Shown piece after piece: positions 58,576-64,000 of a stretch of 64,000 nucleotides of DNA. Position 1 is the first letter of the stretch. Each line of letters opens with the position of its first letter. The stretch covers positions 6,261,501 to 6,325,500 of the forward strand of contig NZ_CP059997.1 in the NCBI RefSeq assembly GCF_018736145.1, in the 5' to 3' direction. The position numbers were made by a program, and so were the translations under genes. The notes under the pieces are model-generated. The model had not been told where the DNA came from and ran no database searches. It was given only the letters and a program-made list of their open reading frames with translations. The stretch is from Amycolatopsis sp. CA-230715. Its GTDB lineage: Bacteria > Actinomycetota > Actinomycetes > Mycobacteriales > Pseudonocardiaceae.

Positions 58576-58681
58576 CGCTCGTCTCCGGGACGCCGAAAAC
58601 CCTGCGCGCCGGTTGGTCGCTCCGGGTGTCCTCGCTCCCACCGGTACGTGATCCGGGTGGTGCCGACATAAGGTGTCGGGC

Positions 58682-59449
58682 GTGCGACTGACCATTCTCG
58701 GTTGTTCGGGAAGCATCCCCGGGCCCAACGCCGCCGCCTCGGGCTACCTGGTCGAGGCGGACGGCTTCGTGCTCGGCCTCGAACTGGGGAACGGGACGCT
58801 CGCGAACCTGCAGACCTTCCGCGACCCGTTCGACCTCGACGCGCTGGTGCTCTCGCACCTGCACCCCGACCACTGCGCCGACGTCAGCGCGCTGGCGGTG
58901 ATGCGGCGGTACCACCCGTCGCCGCCGTACGACCGCAGGCCGCGGCAGCTGCCGCTGTACGGCCCGGACGACGCGAAGATCCGGCTCACCAACGCTTTCG
59001 CGGCCAACGAGATCGAACGCGTCGAGACGGATCTGTCCGATGTGTTCGACTTCCGCGCCCTTTCCCCGGGCCCGGTCGCGATCGGCCCGTTCTCCGTGCG
59101 CGCGATCCGCGTCGACCACCCGACGCCGGCGTTCGGCCTGCGGATCGAGCACGACGGCCTCGCGCTCGCCTACACCGGTGACACCGGCCCCTGCGCCGCG
59201 CTCGAGGAACTGGCCGGTGGCGCGGACGTCCTGCTGGCCGAGGCGTCGTGGACGGACGCGCCGGACCGCCCGACCGGGGTCCACCTGTCGGGCAAGCAGG
59301 CTGGCGCGGCCGCGGCACGCGCGGGTGTGCGCCGCCTGCTGCTGACCCATATCGCGCCGTGGACGGACCGCGACGCGATTCTGGCCGAGGCACAGGGCGA
59401 ATTCCCCGGTGCCGCGCTCGTCAAGCAGGGCGCCGTCTACGACCTCTGA
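58682..59449 (+). CDS. Metallo-beta-lactamase fold hydrolase (Rv1339-like phosphodiesterase)
   Basis: The 255-residue product has the metal motif HxHxDH as LVLSHLHPDHCADV, and later DHPTPAFGLRIEH, YTGDTGPC, VLLAEASWTD and LLLTHIAP. Its order between murI and rph matches M. tuberculosis Rv1339, reported as an atypical cyclic-AMP phosphodiesterase; the substrate here is inferred from that. GTG 58682 is chosen, with AAGG 9 bp upstream; GTG 58673 is three codons earlier. It overlaps the convergent secreted-protein gene by 13 bp. Confidence 0.9.
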   Translation: MRLTILGCSGSIPGPNAAASGYLVEADGFVLGLELGNGTLANLQTFRDPFDLDALVLSHLHPDHCADVSALAVMRRYHPSPPYDRRPRQLPLYGPDDAKIRLTNAFAANEIERVETDLSDVFDFRALSPGPVAIGPFSVRAIRVDHPTPAFGLRIEHDGLALAYTGDTGPCAALEELAGGADVLLAEASWTDAPDRPTGVHLSGKQAGAAAARAGVRRLLLTHIAPWTDRDAILAEAQGEFPGAALVKQGAVYDL

Positions 59450-60270
59450 GGGTCGGCGAGGAAGTCCGCGAACAGGGCCTTGGTGTACGCGGCGAGCAAG
59501 GCCGTGGTGCGCACGGCCCCGGCGGGCAGGTCGAATTCGGCGAGGCTGTAGGCCATCTCGCACCCGCGCCTGCTGGGCACGGAGTTGCTCACGTCGGTGA
59601 ACCAGTCGAGGAACGTGAGCTGCTTCTGCTTGCCCGGCCCCGGTCCTGGCGAGAGCGGGTCCAGCAGCGGGAGGCGCGAGCGCAGGGTGGCGCGGTAGAA
59701 CTCGGAGAACTGGAAGAAGCGCTCTTCGACGCCGGTGGGCGGTACGCCGTGGATCACCTCGGCGAGGTAGACGCCGCGTTCGGTCGAAGCCTGCTCTGCT
59801 TCGCTCCACGCCTTGTCGTGCGCGGAACGGGCGCGAAGCTCGCCGCGGGACAGCCGGGTCAGGTAGCTCGCCCAGAGCTTCGAGCCGGGGTTGTCGAAGG
59901 TGTCCGTGCCCTTGCCAGCCGCGATCGCGATCCCGCGCTCGATGCCTTCGAGGATGCCCGAGTCCACATGCGACACCCAGCTGCCCGGCGCGCCGAGCCG
60001 TGCCGACTCGAAGAACTCGACGACGCCTTCGATGTTGCGCCAGCGGTGGGTGTAGCCGGGCACGATCTCCGCGGCGGGCCCCGAGGACATCGCGCGCACG
60101 AAGGTGAGCCGTTCGGGCATGGTCATCCGGTCGATCTCGGTGGCGGGGCAGTCGAGCGCCGCCGCGCACGCCTCCGGTGTTCGCCGCGCGGCGGACGCGG
60201 GAGCGGACATCCCGGCCAGCGCGAGCAGTGCCGCGAGCGTGACCAGCAGGAACCTTCGGTGCGGTGCCAT
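59437..60270 (-). CDS. Secreted protein of unknown function
   Basis: The 277-residue product has a signal peptide (MAPHRRFLLVTLAALLALAG, cleavage near ASA-A at about 27) and a mature domain with paired Cys (CAAALDCPATEID), then TMPERLTFVRAM, HRWRNIEGVVEFFESARLG and a C-terminal GCEMAYSLAEFDLPAG. I do not recognise it. The start is ATG 60270 with GGGGTCGAA as a ribosome binding site. It is inserted between the metallo-beta-lactamase gene and rph, which are neighbours in M. tuberculosis. Confidence 0.75.
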   Translation of the reverse strand: MAPHRRFLLVTLAALLALAGMSAPASAARRTPEACAAALDCPATEIDRMTMPERLTFVRAMSSGPAAEIVPGYTHRWRNIEGVVEFFESARLGAPGSWVSHVDSGILEGIERGIAIAAGKGTDTFDNPGSKLWASYLTRLSRGELRARSAHDKAWSEAEQASTERGVYLAEVIHGVPPTGVEERFFQFSEFYRATLRSRLPLLDPLSPGPGPGKQKQLTFLDWFTDVSNSVPSRRGCEMAYSLAEFDLPAGAVRTTALLAAYTKALFADFLADPQRS

Positions 60271-60374
60271 TTCGACCCCCGGCCTCGGTGACGGATCTTC
60301 GACCGTAGCGCGCTGGCAGGCGGTCAACAAGGTCCGACCGGAGTACCGATCGTGGCGGGTTCTAGAGTGCACGC

Positions 60375-61151
60375 GTGGTGCGAAAAGACGGCAGGAACGA
60401 TGACCAGCTCCGCGACGTGAAGATCACCCGCGGATTCCAGCAGTGGCCGGCGGGCTCGGTGCTCGTCGAGTTCGGCAACACCCGCGTGCTGTGCGCGGCC
60501 AGCGTCACCGAAGGGGTGCCGCGCTGGCGCTCGGGATCCGGCCTCGGCTGGGTCACCGCCGAGTACGCGATGCTGCCCTCGGCCACGAACACCCGCGGCG
60601 ACCGCGAATCGGTCAAGGGCCGCATCGGCGGGCGCACGCACGAGATCTCCCGGCTGATCGGCCGCTCGCTGCGCGCGTGCATCGACCTCGCCGCGCTCGG
60701 CGAGAACACGATCGTGATCGACTGCGACGTGATCCAGGCCGACGGCGGCACCCGCACCGCCGCGATCACCGGCGGCTACGTCGCGCTCGCCGACGCCATC
60801 ACCTGGCTCGGCGCGGCGAACCGGCTCGCCGACCCCAAGCCCCTCGCCACCTCGGTCTCGGCGATCAGCGTCGGCGTCGTCGACGGCAGGGTGCGGCTGG
60901 ACCTGCCGTACGAGGAGGATTCGCGCGCCGAGGTCGACATGAACGTCGTCGCCACCGACACCGGCACCCTCATCGAGGTGCAGGGCACCGGCGAGGGCGC
61001 CACCTTCGCGCGGTCCACTTTGGACGCGATGCTGGACATGGCGCTGGCCGGCTGCGAGGAGCTGACCCGCAAGCAGATCGCCGCCCTGTCCGAGCCGTAC
61101 CCCGGCGAGCTGCCGGAGCCCAAGCCGAAGAAGTCCAAGGGCTCGAAGTGA
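60375..61151 (+). CDS. rph: Ribonuclease PH
   Basis: The 258-residue phosphorolytic 3' exoribonuclease trims tRNA precursors. The family motifs PAGSVLVEFGNTRVLCAAS, NTRGDRESVKGRIGGRTHEI, IDCDVIQADGGTRTAAITG and RAEVDMNVVATDTG are present. GTG 60375 lies 8 bp after a possible -10 hexamer TAGAGT (60363-60368), so the mRNA may be leaderless. The Lys/Pro-rich tail after residue 250 is typical of actinobacteria. It overlaps rdgB by 4 nt. Confidence 0.95.
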   Translation: MVRKDGRNDDQLRDVKITRGFQQWPAGSVLVEFGNTRVLCAASVTEGVPRWRSGSGLGWVTAEYAMLPSATNTRGDRESVKGRIGGRTHEISRLIGRSLRACIDLAALGENTIVIDCDVIQADGGTRTAAITGGYVALADAITWLGAANRLADPKPLATSVSAISVGVVDGRVRLDLPYEEDSRAEVDMNVVATDTGTLIEVQGTGEGATFARSTLDAMLDMALAGCEELTRKQIAALSEPYPGELPEPKPKKSKGSK

Positions 61152-61753
61152 CCCGTCTGCTGCTCGCCTCGCGCAACGCGAAGAAGCTCGGCGAGCTGCG
61201 CCGGATCGTGGCCGCGGAGGGGCTGGCCGGGATCGAGGTGCTCGGCCTCGCCGACGTCGACGAGTTCGAAGAAGCCCCGGAAACCGCCCCGGACTTCGAA
61301 GGCAACGCACTCGCGAAGGCCCGCGACGCCGTCGCCGCCACCGGCCTGCCCTCGGTCGCCGACGACTCGGGCCTCACCGTCGACGCGCTGAACGGCATGC
61401 CCGGTGTCCTCTCGGCGCGCTGGTCGGGACGTCACGGCGACGACGAAGCGAACCTGGACCTGGTGCTCGCCCAGCTTTCGGACACCCCCGACGACCGCAT
61501 GGGCGCCGCGTTCGTGTCGACGGTCGCGCTCGCGCACCCGGACGGCACGGAAACCGTGGTGCGCGGCGAATGGCGGGGCCACCTGGTGCGGGAACGGCGT
61601 GGTACCAACGGTTTCGGCTACGACCCGATCTTCGTGCCCGAAGGCGGAACGCGGACCTCGGCGGAGCTGTCACCGTCCGAAAAGGACGCTGTCTCGCACC
61701 GGGGCCGCGCGCTGCGCCTGCTGGTCCCGCATTTGCGCGGGCTCACCGATTAG
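61148..61753 (+). CDS. rdgB: XTP/dITP pyrophosphatase (RdgB/HAM1)
   Basis: The 201-residue product removes non-canonical purine triphosphates from the nucleotide pool. It shows LLLASRNAKKLGELRRIVA, NALAKARDAVAATGLPSVAD, DDSGLTVDALNGMPGVLSAR and GFGYDPIFVPEGGTRTSAEL. GTG 61148 overlaps the rph stop. Its TAG shares bases with the TAA of the convergent minus-strand gene, so the two transcripts end face to face. Confidence 0.95.
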   Translation: MTRLLLASRNAKKLGELRRIVAAEGLAGIEVLGLADVDEFEEAPETAPDFEGNALAKARDAVAATGLPSVADDSGLTVDALNGMPGVLSARWSGRHGDDEANLDLVLAQLSDTPDDRMGAAFVSTVALAHPDGTETVVRGEWRGHLVRERRGTNGFGYDPIFVPEGGTRTSAELSPSEKDAVSHRGRALRLLVPHLRGLTD

Positions 61754-64000
61754 GTTCCCACGGTTACCTTCCGGCAGGTGTGCCAGATGTTGTCGAGCGG
61801 TCCCGAGATGTCGGCACGGTAGTCGGCGGCCGTGAAGAACTTGATCCAGTCGTAGCAGATTTCGGCGGTGTAGGTGTGCCCAGGATCGGGGCTGGGCGCG
61901 GTGAGGGTCAGGTCCTGGGCACCGCTCGTCAACGGGTTCGCCCGGTAGTTGGTCAGCCCGGTGGTGAAGGGCGGGCGGCCGGGGCTGGTGACGGTCACGA
62001 TGCCGCTGACGATCAGCTCCGGCTGGTCGATACCCGTGACGCTCAGCCGCAGGGTATCGGTCCCGTTCTGGCTGACGACCTTCCCGCCCGCGGCGAATCC
62101 CCGGTCGGTGGAGGTCGGGACGGGCTGGCCGCCGAACCAGAGCGGATCGACGACGATCTCGCCCGCCCGCGGGTTTTCCAGGCGCAGGTTCGGCCTCGCC
62201 GGGTCGAAGCTGAGGTTGGCGACCGTGCCCTGCGCGGAAACCCCGTCGGCGGCGTTCGGCCAGTTCTGGTCGCCGTCGGCCCAGTAGCGCACGTCCTCCC
62301 TGCCGGAGGAGTCGGCGGAACCGTTGAGGGTGACCACGTTTCCGGCACTCGGCGGACCGTCGGCGGCTGACGGCATGGTCATCTTGGCGGCCACGGTTCG
62401 CCGTGCCCCTTGCCCGGTGGTCACGCCGGTCGGCTTTCCGGTCGTGTCCATGTAGTTCACGAACTCGGTGAACAGGCCGGGAGAGCCCGCGGCGCAGTTG
62501 TGCGTGACGAGCACCGACAGCGGCAGCGCGGCGTTCTTGATCTCTCGCTGGTAGGTCAGGAAGCACGAGTCCGCCGGGAAATGCTCGTCCGCGACGCAGG
62601 ACCGGTCGTACCGCAGCGCTTTGACCGTGTCCCCGTTGGGATCGGACCGCTCGACCCGGCACTGCCCGTCGTTCTTCACCCAGCGCGGGCTGCCTTCGTC
62701 GAACCCGGCCGCGCACGCGAACCCGGTGCCGATGCAGCTGTCCGCGCTGAGCACCAAACCGGGATTCGTGCTGTGGTAGACCGAATCCACGCCTGGCATC
62801 GGCGCTTCCGAAACCACGGCGCGCGGGTCTGCGGGCGGTTTCGCGGCATCCCTGCGCGGGATCAGGGTTATCGGCAGGACCGTGCCGCTGTCGTTGCCCG
62901 ACCCGATGCAGTGCCCGCCGACCGGCGCCGGGTTCGGATAGGGGCAGTCGGTCGCGGTGCCGCCACCGCCGAGCAGGAATCCGGGTTGCCCGTACACGCG
63001 TTCGTTCTGCCCGCGCCCGTTGTAGGTCTGCTGGTACGCGTCGTGCTTCGGTTGCAGCAGCAGGTCGGCGAGCACGTCCGGTGGCCGGTAAGTGGTGGAC
63101 CCGGCCAGCGCCCCTTCGAGCGCGAAGTTCGCCGCGGGGGTGCGGAACGGCGCGAGATCGCCGACCCAGACCTGCATCATCGGCGCGATGGGATCGCCGT
63201 TGAACAACGGGTCGCCCCAGTGCTCGACCTTCCGGCGGAACGGTTCGTTGCGCAGCTCTCCCTGGGACTCGGTGACGCTTTTCGCGGAAAGCAGGTCCAG
63301 TACCGCGCGGACGGTGCCGCGCAGGGATTCGTCCTTGGTGAAGTCGTACAGGTTCAGCAGGCCGATCATCTGGAGCCTGCTGTACGGTCGCGCGTTGTAT
63401 TCGAGGAAGTCGTTCCTCAGCCACGAGGAGAACTTGAGGTCGAACTCGTGCCGCAGTCCATTTCGGATGTTGTCGGGATCGAAGGATTTGTCATACGTGC
63501 CAACGGCTTTGTTGCCGGAGTTCGCCACTTCGTCCTGGCTCAGCATGGGCAGCGATTCGTTGTGCAGCAACCGGGTGCTTTGAATGAGCAGGTTGTGGTT
63601 CTCGGTCTCCGGGATGTCGTAGTGGGTCACCACGATGTCGAACCGGCAGACCACGGAGTCCTCGCGCACCGGCGCGCCCTGCAGCCAACTGCGCCGGGCC
63701 ATCTCGCGGTCCATCGCCGGGTCGCCCCTGAGGTGATCGCCCGCGAGCAGGTACACGCGCGTCATCATGGCCATCGCCATGTCCCAGTCGCCTTCGTGCT
63801 CGGCGCGGCAGGTCGGGACGTTGTCGGTGCCCGGTGTCCCGTGCAGCGGGGGCACGGCGAGCAGACCGGCCTTGACCTGCGCCCAGCTCGATTCCCGCGG
63901 TTTCGGCCCGCTGTAGGGCTCCGCCCACGTCGGATCCAGGTTCGCCAGGCACGCCCGCATGTTCGCCGGGGTGTGCATGGCGTAGGTCTGCGTGGTCGGC
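61750..64000 (-). CDS. Large protein of unknown function (5' end beyond window)
   Basis: The frame is open to the right edge, giving at least 750 residues; the visible start ATG at 63978 is probably internal. The N-terminal part has DWDMAMAMMTRVYLLAGDHL and FDIVVTHYDIPETENHNLL, then a helical stretch and an acidic Trp-containing segment. The middle and C-terminal parts are Gly/Pro/Cys-rich with YPNPAPVGGHCIGSGNDSG and beta-strand-rich repeats, ending with EICYDWIKFFTAADY and IWHTCRKVTVG. Several Cys pairs suggest an extracellular protein. I recognise no domain. Confidence 0.7.
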   Translation of the reverse strand, partial: PTTQTYAMHTPANMRACLANLDPTWAEPYSGPKPRESSWAQVKAGLLAVPPLHGTPGTDNVPTCRAEHEGDWDMAMAMMTRVYLLAGDHLRGDPAMDREMARRSWLQGAPVREDSVVCRFDIVVTHYDIPETENHNLLIQSTRLLHNESLPMLSQDEVANSGNKAVGTYDKSFDPDNIRNGLRHEFDLKFSSWLRNDFLEYNARPYSRLQMIGLLNLYDFTKDESLRGTVRAVLDLLSAKSVTESQGELRNEPFRRKVEHWGDPLFNGDPIAPMMQVWVGDLAPFRTPAANFALEGALAGSTTYRPPDVLADLLLQPKHDAYQQTYNGRGQNERVYGQPGFLLGGGGTATDCPYPNPAPVGGHCIGSGNDSGTVLPITLIPRRDAAKPPADPRAVVSEAPMPGVDSVYHSTNPGLVLSADSCIGTGFACAAGFDEGSPRWVKNDGQCRVERSDPNGDTVKALRYDRSCVADEHFPADSCFLTYQREIKNAALPLSVLVTHNCAAGSPGLFTEFVNYMDTTGKPTGVTTGQGARRTVAAKMTMPSAADGPPSAGNVVTLNGSADSSGREDVRYWADGDQNWPNAADGVSAQGTVANLSFDPARPNLRLENPRAGEIVVDPLWFGGQPVPTSTDRGFAAGGKVVSQNGTDTLRLSVTGIDQPELIVSGIVTVTSPGRPPFTTGLTNYRANPLTSGAQDLTLTAPSPDPGHTYTAEICYDWIKFFTAADYRADISGPLDNIWHTCRKVTVGT

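Overview
The window is high-GC DNA with frequent GTG starts and tightly packed operons in which many genes overlap by 4 nt (ATGA or GTGA). This, together with XRE/DUF397 and LysE families, F420-linked and NucS proteins, points to an actinomycete of the Pseudonocardiaceae, probably Amycolatopsis or a close relative. From memory, the housekeeping backbone runs in the same order as Mycobacterium tuberculosis Rv1309-Rv1341: atpG-atpD-atpC-DUF2550, pduO, murA, nucS, then dinG, pncB, clpS-DUF2017-P1 peptidase, mec-cysO-cysM, rhomboid, murI, metallo-beta-lactamase, rph and rdgB. Family- and strain-specific genes are inserted between these anchors.

Region by region: 1-2602 is the end of the ATP synthase operon. 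2603-12228 is an accessory block between DUF2550 and pduO. It holds a YCII/MFS pair with an ECF42 sigma factor and a matching promoter, an aldo/keto reductase and MFS pair with a divergent ArsR-type regulator and a 16-bp operator, an IS481-type element, and an XRE gene broken by an in-frame stop next to a DUF397 gene. 12229-16260 carries pduO, a TetR-MFS pair and murA. 16330-26165 has two LysE exporters, a B12-dependent mutase (MeaA type) with an enoyl-CoA hydratase, an ECF41-like sigma factor divergent from an NmrA/F420 operon (both promoters share GGTAAC-N17-CGTCC), a NUDIX hydrolase, an FG-GAP secreted protein and nucS. 26415-37632 has a sodium:solute symporter, a lipoprotein, the PTS-type dhaKLM operon, a tandem 3-hydroxyacyl-CoA dehydrogenase and an ABC transporter fused by overlaps to a two-component system. 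37901-46469 holds small enzymes, ctaD, serB, a Pth2-like hydrolase and OsmC. 46630-53340 is mostly minus strand (dinG, bioY, KDPG aldolase, pncA, pncB). 53431-61753 is the plus-strand clpS-to-rdgB array. A large secreted-type protein of unknown function runs off the right edge.

Functional links: PduO makes the adenosylcobalamin that the MeaA-type mutase needs. Mec, CysO and CysM form a sulfur-carrier cysteine pathway, and here CysO ends in GG-Ala-Arg, so its active diglycine is masked. MurA and MurI supply peptidoglycan precursors, and MurA has Asp in place of the fosfomycin-target Cys. PncA and PncB form an NAD salvage pair.

The features I found most unusual are not genes. One is a family of short intergenic hairpins in five clusters whose stems covary (CT/AG, CC/GG, GT/AC). 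Another is a recurrent TCCA-N3-TGGA palindrome inside genes. The third is the pair of ECF promoters that can be read directly from the sequence. All assignments come from reading the sequence and from memory of the families; no database search was run.
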